64,000 nt of DNA from Proteobacteria bacterium 005FR1. Its GTDB lineage: Bacteria > Pseudomonadota > Gammaproteobacteria > Pseudomonadales > Cellvibrionaceae. A program made the position numbers and the translations under genes. The notes below the pieces were generated by a model. That model saw nothing but the letters and a program-made list of their open reading frames with translations. It ran no database searches and was not told where the DNA came from. Positions 9,501 to 18,698 of the stretch are shown piece by piece (positions within the stretch are counted from its first letter, which is position 1; the number at the start of each line of letters is the position of its first letter). Where the stretch lies: NCBI GenBank assembly GCA_026192395.1, contig WACF01000001.1, positions 1,387,637-1,451,636 of the forward strand. The letters are read 5' to 3'.

Positions 9501-11370
9501 TCCCGGTGTAGTCCGCCGGTTTTTCCGTGGCCTCGGCCGCGCCATCAACTGGACACGGGTCGTCGTCATCAACGGCGTCTTTCTGATCCTGTTGTTCATT
9601 GTGTTGGCGGCGATGTTCGGCGGCGGTCCCGGCCCCCTGCCCGAGCGAGCTCCCCTGCGCCTGGAGATCACCGGCTTCCTGGTGGACCAGCGCAGCTATA
9701 TTGATCCGGTAGCTCAGATGTTCACCCAGGGGCAGGCCGGTCCCGCTGAGACCGTGGTGCGCGAACTGGTGCGGGCAGTCAATGCGGCGGCGGAAGATCC
9801 CCGGATAACCGAACTCGTTCTGGACCTTCAGTATTTCGTCGGCGGAGGCATCAGCAAGCTCGAAGAAGTGGGCGAGGCGCTGGCAAACTTCAAAGAAAGC
9901 GGCAAGCAGATCATCGCCACCAGCGGCGTCTACTCTCAGGACCAGTATTATCTCGCCAGCTACGCCGACCAGATCTACATGCACCCGATGGGAACGGTCA
10001 TGCTGACCGGCTACGGGAGCTATCGCAACTACTTCCAGGAAGCGCTTAAAAAGCTCGATGTAAACCTGCACGTATTCCGGGTGGGTGAGTACAAGGACGC
10101 GGTGGAACCCTTTACCCGCATGACCATGTCGGCCGAATCCCGAGAGCACAATAGCCGGTGGATCGAGCAGCTCTGGAACATCTACACCAGCCGGGTCGAG
10201 AATCTGCGCAACCTGCCCAAGGACGCCATCAACGACTACGTAAGCAACCTCGACGCACACCTGCGCACCGTGAACGGCGACGCTTCCGAACTGGCGATCA
10301 ACAATCATCTGGTCGACCACCTGGTTACCCGTCCCGAGTTACGCACGCTGCTGATCGAACGCTTCGGCTACAACGAGCGCGAAGACAGCTATCAAGCCAT
10401 CGACTACCAACGCTATCTGGCCCATCTTGACCGCAAGCCAGTGCTGGCCCCCGACAACATCGGCCTGATCGTGGCCAGCGGTACCATCTACGACGGTTAC
10501 CAGCCGCCTGGCAACATCGGCGGCGACACGCTGGCGGGCCTGATCCGCGAAGCCCGCGAAGTGCGTGATGTGGACGCGCTGGTATTGCGCGTCGATAGCG
10601 GCGGCGGCAGCGCCTTCGCCTCGGAAGTGATCCGCAATGAGCTGATGGCGACAAAAGCCGCGGGGATTCCGGTGATCATCTCCATGGGCAGTGTGGCGGC
10701 CTCGGGCGGTTACTGGATAGCCGCCAACGCGGACGAAATCTGGGCCACCCCCACCACCCTCACCGGCTCCATCGGGGTGTTCAGTATCCTGCCGACCTTC
10801 AACGAAACCCTCGGCAAGCTGGGCATCAATACCGACGGCTACGGGACCAACGCCCTGGCTGATGCGATGCGCCTCGACATGCCACTGGATCCCATCGTTT
10901 CAGATGTTATGCAGCTGAATGTGGAAAACATTTACGGCCGCTTTCTGACTATCGTGGCGGAAGGCCGGGGAACGGAACCGGAAGCGATTCACCCGATCGC
11001 CCAAGGCCGGGTCTGGAGTGGTATCACGGCTGAGGAACTGGGCCTTGTGGATCAACTGGGGTATCTGGAAGACGCTATCGCCTCAGCCGCCGCACGCGTC
11101 GGGGCCGACAAATATCGAGTGGAGCTGATCGAGCAGACACTGTCCCCATGGGAGCTGTTCGTACAGGGCCTGAGCACCGGAGCCAGCACAATGGCCAAGT
11201 CGGCGCTGAGCAAGGCCCTGCTGGGAAATGAATCGGCCCTGGACGGCTTGCTGCCTTCAGGACGGCAGCGGGGCTGGAACGGCGTCAGCGAATTGTTGCG
11301 CCTGATGCAAATCGAAGGAAGTCAGAGCAGTGTCTACGCGCACTGTGTACCTTGCGTGTCCTATCAATAG
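9487..11370 (+). CDS. sppA: Signal peptide peptidase SppA, 67K type
   Basis: An inner-membrane, periplasm-facing serine protease that degrades cleaved signal peptides. The 627-aa product has one N-terminal membrane anchor (about residues 25–45) and two ClpP-like halves. The Lys of the dyad is K203 (RVGEYKDAVEPF) in the first half; the Ser is S406 (VAASGGYWIAAN) in the second, as in the E. coli enzyme. The ATG at 9487 is preferred over the upstream TTG because GAGG precedes it at seven bases. The last residues (YAHCVPCVSYQ) look unlike the family, and the stop codon lies in a tandem 16-bp repeat. Confidence 0.93.
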
Positions 11371-11412
11371 ACTGGGTAAGCAATAGACTGGGTAAGCAAT
11401 AGATCGGGTAAG
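11365..11412. repeat. Three tandem 16-bp repeats spanning the sppA stop codon
   Basis: The unit CAATAGACTGGGTAAG occurs at 11365–11380 and 11381–11396 exactly, and at 11397–11412 with two changes (ATCG for ACTG). The first unit contains the sppA stop TAG, so each copy repeats the terminal codon and stop. The array lies in the short gap between convergent sppA and hda. Confidence 0.9.
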
Positions 11413-11454
11413 CAGCAAGACAATATGCAGTCGGCGGGGCCGGGAATCAGCAGA

Positions 11455-12177
11455 TCAGAGCTGCCCCAGCACCTGCTTGACGAAGGGAATGGTCAGCTTG
11501 CGCTGCTCCTGCAGAGAACGCTCATCCAGACGGTTGAGCAGGAAAAACAATTCATTCATGTCTCGGGGCGCTCGGCTCAAAATGAACTGAGCGACTTCCG
11601 AGCTCATCTCCATCCCCCGTGCTCGCGCGCGCATTTTCAGCGCTGCCTGCTTCTCATCATCGTCCAGCACCGCCACCTGGTAAGTCACACCCCAGTTCAG
11701 TCGCGAGCGCAGATCTTCGAGCCGCAAGGGCAACTCATTGGGACCACATAGCGCAGAAAACACCATGTGTCCTCCCGCATCGCGAACCCGGTTGAACAGA
11801 TCGAACAAAGCCTCTTCCCAAACCGGATTACCGGCGACCGCATCAAGGCTGTCAAGGCAGATCAGATCCTGGGTCTCAAGCCCTTCGAACAAGGAAGCGG
11901 GGGCGAATCCAGCCAGTTCCTTCAGCGGCAAATACTGAGCGGAACGGCCCCGAGCGTAGGCTCGATGGCAGGCGGCCTGCAGCAGATGGGTAAGGCCCGC
12001 CCCCGGCGAACCCCACAGGTAGACAAGCTTCTCACCGTTGGGCTCCAACTGCGCCTCCAGGGCGGCAATCGGCTGACGATTACCCCCTTCGGGAGGAAGA
12101 TAGAAGTTGGCGAAAGTGGCTTCGTCGTTCAGCGAGACGCCGAGCGAAAGCTGGCGGGGGTTAGGCTCGGTCACCAC
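11455..12177 (-). CDS. hda: DnaA regulatory inactivator Hda
   Basis: A 240-aa AAA+ protein that, bound to the DNA clamp, stimulates hydrolysis of DnaA-ATP and prevents re-initiation. The N-terminal clamp-binding motif QLSLGV is at residues 9–14. The P-loop GSPGAGLTH (56–64) is degenerate, as in other Hda proteins, and Walker B is LICLDSLDAV. It lies directly downstream of the DUF2066 gene on the same strand, the usual Pseudomonas-type arrangement beside purMN. Confidence 0.93.
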   Translation of the reverse strand: MVTEPNPRQLSLGVSLNDEATFANFYLPPEGGNRQPIAALEAQLEPNGEKLVYLWGSPGAGLTHLLQAACHRAYARGRSAQYLPLKELAGFAPASLFEGLETQDLICLDSLDAVAGNPVWEEALFDLFNRVRDAGGHMVFSALCGPNELPLRLEDLRSRLNWGVTYQVAVLDDDEKQAALKMRARARGMEMSSEVAQFILSRAPRDMNELFFLLNRLDERSLQEQRKLTIPFVKQVLGQL

Positions 12178-12183
12178 AGAGGG

Positions 12184-13287
12184 CTATCTCCAGCGGTAGC
12201 GCAGCGGGTTGGCTGGATTGCCGGGCGAGAGGCCATTCGCGGACAGGTCAGCGACCGGCAGCAGGCGCTCGTCAAGCGCCAATGCATCGCGCAAAAGCCC
12301 GAGCTCCCCTTGCAGGTACACATACAGCAATACACTGCCGCCGCGCACCGCCACCAGATCATAGCGGCGAATGACGGCCAGGCTCTGCAGGTAGCTCATA
12401 AAGCGGCTATAGCTGGCGAAATCCTCCACACCGTCAACCTGCAACAGCAGCGCTTCGCTGGAGACCGCGCTCGGGGTAATGCCGTACAGTTGAAAGAAGT
12501 GATTGGCAACCTGATCGATACCGGTGGCCACCACATCCTGCAGCTCCACGCCGGTGGAGTCGAACACGTTGCTGCGACCCCGGTGGATCAGCAGCCAGCC
12601 CGCTCGCCACTGGCCTTGCGAGGTTTCCGTGAGCCGCCCTACCAGAATGCTGTCCGCCGAATAGCGTTCGGAGGCCCGTTCGATGGTTTCCTGATCGAGA
12701 CTCCAGAGCGCATCGGCAGAGAGCGCAACCTGGTCCTCAAGATCCATGAGCGGTTTCACCAGTGGGATCCCTCGGCGCTTGGCCGAGGCCTGAGCATACT
12801 TCAGAACATCGGGGCGATTCGAGGACGACACCCGGGAGCGGCTGTTGCCGTCGTCCACCATAAGCCAGACCACCATGCTGGGGCGATTCGCCGGCCAGAT
12901 GGGCAGACGCAGATCGCGCAGCAGTTTCTCGATGGCATTGCCGGAATAACGCAGCACCAGCCGCCAGGCGGGAACCTGCTTTCCGTTGATTTCCAGCATC
13001 TCATCCGAGTTTTCGTAACGCCACTCCACCAGATACTTGGAGGCATCCCGCAGCGCTTCGATGACCTGGGGATCTTCCAACACCTGCGGCTGCCCGGAGG
13101 CACGGACCACCACCTCGGCAAGCCCGTCCACCGCCGCCTGAGTGCGTTCGCGCTGACTCTGGTCTGTCACCAGCATGTCGGCACGGTAGAGATCCACCTG
13201 CTGGGCAAGCGCGGGCACCCACAACAGCGACAGCAGCAAGCCGGCAAACAGAGCGGTACGGCGGAATAAATGGTATACAGCGGCCAA
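12184..13287 (-). CDS. DUF2066 exported protein
   Basis: A 367-aa protein of unknown function with an N-terminal signal sequence (FAGLLLSLLWVPALAQQ) and probable cleavage after ALA. It matches the DUF2066 family, which sits between hda and purM in many gammaproteobacteria. The start chosen is TTG at 13287, with GAGGAA upstream; the frame is open further to 13383, but that extension would bury the signal peptide. It ends six bases before the start of hda, so the two are very probably co-transcribed. Confidence 0.83.
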   Translation of the reverse strand: MAAVYHLFRRTALFAGLLLSLLWVPALAQQVDLYRADMLVTDQSQRERTQAAVDGLAEVVVRASGQPQVLEDPQVIEALRDASKYLVEWRYENSDEMLEINGKQVPAWRLVLRYSGNAIEKLLRDLRLPIWPANRPSMVVWLMVDDGNSRSRVSSSNRPDVLKYAQASAKRRGIPLVKPLMDLEDQVALSADALWSLDQETIERASERYSADSILVGRLTETSQGQWRAGWLLIHRGRSNVFDSTGVELQDVVATGIDQVANHFFQLYGITPSAVSSEALLLQVDGVEDFASYSRFMSYLQSLAVIRRYDLVAVRGGSVLLYVYLQGELGLLRDALALDERLLPVADLSANGLSPGNPANPLRYRWR

Positions 13288-13533
13288 GAACGATTCCTCG
13301 AGGCGTGAATTTCCGCGGTATTGTAGCAGCCCTGTCGCAATCTGAATAAGACCGCCAGTGCCGCAGACGTGAACTGGCGCCACTCGCCCTGTGCCTCACT
13401 CGGCAAACTCACGCGATTCGGGGACCCGGAGGGCACCGCAATTTCTTCTGCAAGTACCGGGGCCGAGCTGATAAAATGCCGCCCGCCCACGCTTCCACCC
13501 ATCCCCGCAGAGACCGACTTCTCGAGAGTGATT

Positions 13534-14631
13534 ATGAGCAAACAGGATTCGCCTTCCGATTCGTCTTCCCATTCCCAATCCCAGAATGCCCAATCGCTGA
13601 GCTACAAAGATGCCGGCGTCGACATCGATGCGGGCGCGGCGCTGGTGGAGCGAATCAAGTCCGCCGCACAGCGCACCAACCGGCCCGGCGTCATGGGCGG
13701 TCTCGGCGGCTTCGGCGGACTCTTCCAATTACCCTCCGGTTACCGAGAACCCGTACTGGTATCCGGCACCGACGGCGTCGGCACCAAGTTGCGCCTGGCC
13801 ATCACCACCGGACGGCATAGCACCATCGGCGTCGATTTGGTGGCCATGTGCGTAAACGACATTGTGGTGACTGGCGCGGAGCCCTTGTTTTTCCTCGACT
13901 ATTACGCCACCGGACAGCTCAATGTGGACGTGGCCTGCGATGTGGTGACCAGTATCGGCCATGGCTGCGAGCAGGCGGGCTGTGCATTGATTGGCGGTGA
14001 AACCGCGGAAATGCCCGGGATGTATGAAGCGGGCGACTACGATCTGGCCGGCTTTGCCGTGGGCATCGTCGAAAAAAGCCGCATCATCGACGGCAGCAAG
14101 GTTGCGGCGGGCGACGTGCTGATCGGCCTCCCCTCGAGCGGCCCTCATTCCAATGGCTATTCGCTGGTTCGCAAGATCGTCGAGCGTAGCGGCATGGATC
14201 TGAATGACGAGCTGGACGGCAAGCCCCTCCACGAATGGCTGCTGGCGCCCACCCGTATTTACGTCAAGCCTCTGTTGAAACTGATCGAAGCGCTGCCCGT
14301 GCACGCCCTATCGCACATCACCGGCGGCGGTTTGCTGGAAAACATCCCGCGGGTCTTGCCGGACGATACTCAGGCGGTGATCGACGCTCAAAGCTGGACG
14401 CGCTCGGCCATTTTCGATTGGCTGCAGAGCGAGGGCAATGTGACCGATCACGAGATGCACCGGACCTTCAACTGCGGCATCGGCATGGTGGTTGTGGTCC
14501 CGGCAGCACAGGCCCAGGCAGCCGTCAAACTGTTGCGAGGCGAAGGCGAAGATCCGGTCATCATCGGCGAAATCGGCCCGCGCAGCGGTGACGAGCCTTC
14601 GGTGGCGATCAATAACCGGGCCAGCCGCTGA
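13534..14631 (+). CDS. purM: Phosphoribosylformylglycinamidine cyclo-ligase (AIR synthetase)
   Basis: Closes the imidazole ring in purine synthesis, using ATP. The 365-aa product has a family-typical core ([52 protein letters not shown]). The first 18 residues are a Ser/Gln-rich extension ([10 protein letters not shown]), slightly longer than usual. The ATG at 13534 is preferred over the longer open frame to 13369, since upstream residues are not family-like. purN follows three bases after its stop. It is divergent from DUF2066; the 246-bp gap probably holds both promoters, but I could not identify a PurR-type operator. Confidence 0.96.
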   Translation: MSKQDSPSDSSSHSQSQNAQSLSYKDAGVDIDAGAALVERIKSAAQRTNRPGVMGGLGGFGGLFQLPSGYREPVLVSGTDGVGTKLRLAITTGRHSTIGVDLVAMCVNDIVVTGAEPLFFLDYYATGQLNVDVACDVVTSIGHGCEQAGCALIGGETAEMPGMYEAGDYDLAGFAVGIVEKSRIIDGSKVAAGDVLIGLPSSGPHSNGYSLVRKIVERSGMDLNDELDGKPLHEWLLAPTRIYVKPLLKLIEALPVHALSHITGGGLLENIPRVLPDDTQAVIDAQSWTRSAIFDWLQSEGNVTDHEMHRTFNCGIGMVVVVPAAQAQAAVKLLRGEGEDPVIIGEIGPRSGDEPSVAINNRASR

Positions 14632-14634
14632 GCC

Positions 14635-15294
14635 ATGGCTGATTCTCCGATCCGCGTCGCTGTTCTGATTTCCGGCAGTGGCACCAATCTGCAGGCCCTC
14701 ATCGACGCCCAGCAACGTGGCGAATTGCCGGTGACCATCGCCGTGGTGGTGAGCAATCGCCCCGGCGTGCTGGGGCTTAACCGCGCTCAGAATGCGGGTA
14801 TTCCCACCCAGGTGATCGACCATCGGGAGTTCAACAGCCGCACCGCCTTCGACAAGGCGATGATGATTGCGATCGATCAGTACCAGCCGGATTTGCTGGT
14901 GCTGGCCGGCTTCATGCGCATTCTCACCCCCGAGTTCGTCGGCCATTACACGGGGCGGATGATGAACATCCATCCGTCCCTGCTCCCGAATTACCCCGGT
15001 CTGCACACGCATCGGCGGGCCCTGGAAGCGGGCGACGCCTATCATGGGGTGACGGTCCATTTCGTCACGGAGCAGCTGGATGGTGGTCCGCCCATCGTCC
15101 AGGCCCGGGTTCCGGTGCTGCCGGACGACACCGAAGAAGCGCTTGCAGAGCGCGTACTGGAGCAGGAGCACGTCATCTACCCGCTGGCAGTGCGCTGGTT
15201 CGCGGAGGGTCGTCTACACTTGGAAGGCGATCGCTCAAAACTTGATGGCGAACTTTTACCACCTCAAGGTCATCTAATTGACGCGACAGGCTGA
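14635..15294 (+). CDS. purN: Phosphoribosylglycinamide formyltransferase (GAR transformylase)
   Basis: Transfers a formyl group from 10-formyl-tetrahydrofolate to GAR in purine synthesis. The 219-aa enzyme shows the catalytic triad N111, H113 and D149 (MNIHPSLLPNYPG; TEQLDGGPP) and the N-terminal LISGSGTNLQALID loop. It is coupled to purM with a three-base gap. Length is in the normal range. Confidence 0.96.
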   Translation: MADSPIRVAVLISGSGTNLQALIDAQQRGELPVTIAVVVSNRPGVLGLNRAQNAGIPTQVIDHREFNSRTAFDKAMMIAIDQYQPDLLVLAGFMRILTPEFVGHYTGRMMNIHPSLLPNYPGLHTHRRALEAGDAYHGVTVHFVTEQLDGGPPIVQARVPVLPDDTEEALAERVLEQEHVIYPLAVRWFAEGRLHLEGDRSKLDGELLPPQGHLIDATG

Positions 15295-15394
15295 ATCTGC
15301 CCGATTGGCGTGTCCAATCTCGTTTCGGCGGTCACGGAAGCTCGCCAGTCGTTTCGGCATCGCTACATTCACTCGCAACGTCCAAGTAGATTCC

Positions 15395-16123
15395 ATGAAT
15401 TTTCGCCTCACCCTGCCAATGCTCGCCTTGCTCTGCTTCCTGCCCTTGAGTCTGGTAGCCAAGGCCACAATTGCCACGCCCCCCAAGAACTTTGAAGCCG
15501 TTTACAAAGCCAAGTACCACGGCATTTCCGTCACCGCGACCCGCTCACTGCGTACCGCGCCAGACGGCTCAAAGGTTTATGAATTCGAGGCGGAAAGCTG
15601 GATTGCCGACCTGAAGGAAACCAGCGTGTTTCGCTGGTCCCAAAACGACCGCATCGTGCCGATTCGGTACCGCTACGAACGTACCGGACTGGGCCGTGAC
15701 CGGGAAGCGGTTCTCGATTTCGACTGGGCCACCAACACCGTGATCAACAATGTTGAGCGCAAGCCCTGGAAAATGGAAGTTCCGCTGCTCGCGCTGGACA
15801 AGCTGAGCTACCAGCTGCAAATCCGTGCCGACCTCATCAACGAGCGCCCGCTGCTGGAGTACAAGATCGCCGACGGTGGCCGAATCAAGGAATACAGCTT
15901 CGAAGTGCTGGGCGAGGAAGAAATCGATACAGACGCGGGCCGCTTCAAGGCGGTCAAGGTCAAACGCGTCCGGGAAAATGAGGACCGTCAGACTGTCTTC
16001 TGGATGGCAAAAGATTGGGATTATCTGATTGTTCGACTTCAGCAGGTGGAAGACGACGGCGCGAGCTACGAGATCGATCTGAATCGGGCGACACTGGATG
16101 GGAAGCCGGTGGAAGGGTATTAG
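15395..16123 (+). CDS. DUF3108 exported protein
   Basis: A 242-aa secreted or periplasmic protein of unknown function. An N-terminal signal peptide (LTLPMLALLCFLPLSLVAKA) is followed by a beta-rich domain (FEAVYKAKYHGISVTATRSL), typical of DUF3108 proteins found downstream of purN. The ATG at 15395 places the signal peptide at the N-terminus; the frame is open upstream into purN but unlikely to be used. Probably the last gene of the purM–purN operon. Confidence 0.8.
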   Translation: MNFRLTLPMLALLCFLPLSLVAKATIATPPKNFEAVYKAKYHGISVTATRSLRTAPDGSKVYEFEAESWIADLKETSVFRWSQNDRIVPIRYRYERTGLGRDREAVLDFDWATNTVINNVERKPWKMEVPLLALDKLSYQLQIRADLINERPLLEYKIADGGRIKEYSFEVLGEEEIDTDAGRFKAVKVKRVRENEDRQTVFWMAKDWDYLIVRLQQVEDDGASYEIDLNRATLDGKPVEGY

Positions 16124-16188
16124 TCGTCAGTCGGGGTGGTGAGACGTGAGATGTGAGATGTGAGATGAAAGGGCGTCGGACCAGGTGC

Positions 16189-16282
16189 CGTCATTCCCGC
16201 GCAGGCGGTAAACTCAACGTTCGTACCGGTAAGATGGATTTCGCCCCCTGTTCCAGCCAGCCAGGGGCGCGCCGGAATGACG
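16189..16282. repeat. 94-bp CGTCATTCC…GGAATGACG inverted-repeat element
   Basis: The ends are inverted repeats of 14 bp with one mismatch (CGTCATTCC followed by CGCGC on the left; its complement on the right at 16269–16282). Similar CGTCATTCC termini border the 538-bp segment at 20763–21300. Short repeats of this type are common non-autonomous intergenic elements in proteobacteria. It lies between convergent genes. Confidence 0.6.
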
Positions 16283-16307
16283 AAAAAGGGGCCAGCGGCC
16301 CCTTTTT
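16283..16307. terminator. Bidirectional intrinsic terminator
   Basis: A perfect 11-bp stem (AAAAAGGGGCC / GGCCCCTTTTT) with a three-base loop has an A-tract on one side and a T-tract on the other. It should terminate both the purMN–DUF3108 transcript and the convergent zinc-ribbon/dcd side. This is the clearest terminator in the window. Confidence 0.9.
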
Positions 16308-16376
16308 CGTCTCACGTCTCACGTCTCACGTCTCACGTCTCACGTCTCACGTCTCACGTCTCACGTCTCACGTCTC

Positions 16377-16562
16377 TCAATGCGCCTTGGTCTGCTGCTT
16401 GCCGCAGCGGCTGCACCGGTACAACGTGACCAGCTTGCCCTGCTTCACGTCGAATTGCTTTTCCTTCACCACTTCCCACTTGTGAAAGCCGTCGCGACAG
16501 AGGCTACTGCCTTTGAATTTGTCTTTCAGGCGGGGGCGTTTGAATGGCAGCACATCACCCAT
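16377..16562 (-). CDS. Small zinc-ribbon-like protein
   Basis: A 61-aa basic protein starting MGDVLPFKRPRLKDKFKGSSLCRDGFHKWEV and ending with YRCSRCGKQQTKAH. C22/H27 and the C-terminal CSRCGK pair could form one zinc site. Function unknown; I recognise the general pattern of small gammaproteobacterial proteins encoded near dcd, but no named family. Its stop codon abuts the nine-copy heptad array. Confidence 0.65.
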   Translation of the reverse strand: MGDVLPFKRPRLKDKFKGSSLCRDGFHKWEVVKEKQFDVKQGKLVTLYRCSRCGKQQTKAH

Positions 16563-16684
16563 GGGCCATACCTCGCGCGTAGATGACTGGCAGTGGATGG
16601 GATTGGTGGGTACGAGCCCCTGAGACCTTCGCGCCGGGAGCGGAGTTCACCCCTGGCGCCCTTCGTCTCCGAGGCTCGGCCCGG

Positions 16685-17254
16685 TTAGGTCTGAGGCAAG
16701 GTCACGCCCCGCTGGCCTTGATATTTGCCACCGCGGTCCTTGTAGGAGGTTTCGCACACTTCATCGGACTCGAAAAACAGCATCTGCGCCACCCCTTCAT
16801 TCGCGTAGATCTTTGCGGGCAGCGGAGTGGTGTTTGAAAACTCCAGCGTTACGTGGCCTTCCCACTCGGGCTCGAGCGGCGTCACATTGACGATGATTCC
16901 GCAACGCGCGTAGGTGGACTTGCCCAGGCAGATAGTCAGCACATTGCGCGGGATGCGGAAGTATTCCACCGTCCGGGCCAGCGCAAAGGAGTTCGGGGGG
17001 ATGATGCAAACATCGCTCTGAATGTCGACGAAGCTGTCTTCATCAAAATTCTTGGGATCGACGATCGCCGAATGCACATTGGTGAAGATCTTGAATTCAT
17101 CGGCACAGCGCACATCGTAGCCGTAGCTCGAGGTTCCGTAGGACACTATGCGCTGATCATCAGCGTCGTAGCGGACCTGGCGCGGCTCGAAGGGCTCGAT
17201 CATTCCCTGTTCCTGCGCCATCCGGCGCAACCATTTATCAGATTTGATGCTCAT
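16685..17254 (-). CDS. dcd: dCTP deaminase
   Basis: Deaminates dCTP to dUTP, feeding dTMP synthesis. The 189-aa protein begins [28 protein letters not shown], nearly identical to Pseudomonas Dcd. It has the active-site segment SSYGYDVR, the [10 protein letters not shown] loop and [18 protein letters not shown] with the catalytic Glu. The start at 17254 has GGAG ten bases upstream; the eleven-residue extension in the open frame is not family-like. Confidence 0.96.
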   Translation of the reverse strand: MSIKSDKWLRRMAQEQGMIEPFEPRQVRYDADDQRIVSYGTSSYGYDVRCADEFKIFTNVHSAIVDPKNFDEDSFVDIQSDVCIIPPNSFALARTVEYFRIPRNVLTICLGKSTYARCGIIVNVTPLEPEWEGHVTLEFSNTTPLPAKIYANEGVAQMLFFESDEVCETSYKDRGGKYQGQRGVTLPQT

Positions 17255-17389
17255 GCATTCTCCGGAGCGAGTGCTCGGCGTAGGCAAACGAAGGATTGCG
17301 GCGCTGGGAAGAAGAACGTGCGCCGCTCAGAATGGGCGAATCATAAAGCGTTTTGGCGCCGAACTGAACAGCGAGCGCCTGCGCCTGTG

Positions 17390-18472
17390 TCAGTCATCAC
17401 TAATCGAAATTTCCGGCGCGGCAGCACTGCGGTTGGCGAGCCACAACTGAGCACCCGTGTGTCGGGCGATTTGCCGGTAGACCCGACTCACCGGCGACTC
17501 GGGATCCGCAATCACGGAGGGATGTCCGCCGTCGGCCTGTTCTCGGATGGACAGATCAAGAGGGAGCGAACCGAGCAGCGGTGTGTGATATTGCGCGGCG
17601 ATGCGCTCACCGCCACCACTGCCGAAAATGTGCTCCTCAAAACCGCAGTTACTGCAGATATGGGTGGCCATGTTCTCGATCACGCCCAGCACCGGCACAT
17701 TCACTTTGCGGAACATCTCGATGCCTTTCTTGGCGTCCAGCAAAGCGATGTCTTGCGGCGTGGTGACAATGACCGCGCCGGTGACCGGCACTGACTGGGA
17801 GAGGGTCAGCTGTATGTCCCCGGTGCCCGGCGGCATGTCGATCACCAGATAATCCAGATCGCCCCAATCGGTCTGATTCACCAACTGCTGGAAGGCACTG
17901 CTCACCATCGGTCCGCGCCAGACCATGGGAGTCTGCTCGGTAACCAGGAAGCCCATGGAATTGGCCTTCAAACCATGTGCTTCGATGGGCAGCATGTAAC
18001 GGTTATCGATCACCTTGGGCTTTTGGCCGCCCACGCCGAGCATTTGTGGCTGACTGGGGCCATAGATGTCCGCATCCAACAGGCCGACCTTGGCACCTTC
18101 AACCGACAAGGCAAGTGCGAGATTAACCGCAGTGGTGGACTTGCCCACCCCGCCTTTGCCGGATGCCACCGCAATGATGTTCTTCACCTTTGCGATGGAC
18201 TCCCGCTTCTGCGCCCCGCTGTCCGGGATATTTGCCAGAACGCTGACGTTCGCCTCGTCGACGCCCTCGGTCACCAACAAACGCTGTTTTAGCGCCTGTT
18301 CCAACTCTGCCCGAACGCCAGCGCAGGGATAGCCAAGCGTGGCAGTCACCGTGGCCACCTTGCCGTTCACTTCGATATCGAGCGCGTCCAGTTCCAGCAG
18401 GCTTTGCTGCAAGACTGGATCCCTGAGGTCCTGGAGGGCTTTACGGATGCTGTCGACGTTCAGATCGGGCAT
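17390..18472 (-). CDS. apbC: Mrp/ApbC-type iron-sulfur cluster carrier ATPase
   Basis: A P-loop ATPase thought to bind and deliver Fe–S clusters in the cytosol. The 360-aa protein has an N-terminal MIP18-like domain (residues 1–80). The deviant Walker A is GKGGVGKS (105–112), with Walker B VIDMPPGTGD and a C-terminal CXXC (HICSNCG) that bridges a cluster between subunits. The ATG at 18472 is preferred over a longer frame to 18556. It is divergent from metG, the usual arrangement. Confidence 0.93.
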   Translation of the reverse strand: MPDLNVDSIRKALQDLRDPVLQQSLLELDALDIEVNGKVATVTATLGYPCAGVRAELEQALKQRLLVTEGVDEANVSVLANIPDSGAQKRESIAKVKNIIAVASGKGGVGKSTTAVNLALALSVEGAKVGLLDADIYGPSQPQMLGVGGQKPKVIDNRYMLPIEAHGLKANSMGFLVTEQTPMVWRGPMVSSAFQQLVNQTDWGDLDYLVIDMPPGTGDIQLTLSQSVPVTGAVIVTTPQDIALLDAKKGIEMFRKVNVPVLGVIENMATHICSNCGFEEHIFGSGGGERIAAQYHTPLLGSLPLDLSIREQADGGHPSVIADPESPVSRVYRQIARHTGAQLWLANRSAAAPEISISDD

Positions 18473-18560
18473 GCAATGACCTTTGCTCTGGCTGGGAAAC
18501 GGGGGCGCTATTATCCGACCCGGGCCCTCGGACTTACAAGCCGAAGGCCCGGACAATCCC

Positions 18561-18589
18561 CTGATCGGCCGTTAAAAAAGTGCTATAGT
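18561..18589 (+). promoter_or_regulatory. Putative sigma-70 promoter of metG (extended -10)
   Basis: TATAGT at 18584–18589 is preceded by TGC, giving an extended -10 (TGnTATAGT). A weak -35, CTGATC, lies 17 bases upstream. It is about 110 bp before the metG start and faces away from the Mrp gene. Seen by eye only. Confidence 0.5.
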
Positions 18590-18698
18590 TGCGCCCTTTT
18601 TAATCAGGCGCGCCCTTTTTTATTTTTCTGGCCCGCCGCGATCCCATTCACCTGCCGGCAATGCCGGCGCGACTGACGCGAGGGAGCCAAGCGCATCC

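Larger units (their letters stand above)
16139..16370. repeat. Paired inverted heptad array with a perfect (CGTCTCA)9 arm
   Basis: The left arm has four heptads (GTGAGAC, then GTGAGAT three times; 16139–16166). The right arm has nine exact copies of CGTCTCA in a row (16308–16370), the inverted orientation of the left arm. Between them lie a small CGTCATTCC-bounded element and a strong bidirectional terminator. The array ends six bases before the stop codon of the zinc-ribbon gene. Confidence 0.95.

Noticed and set aside
16308-16370. CRISPR-like array
   Set aside because: The repeats are contiguous 7-bp units with no spacers and no cas genes nearby; it is a simple tandem repeat.
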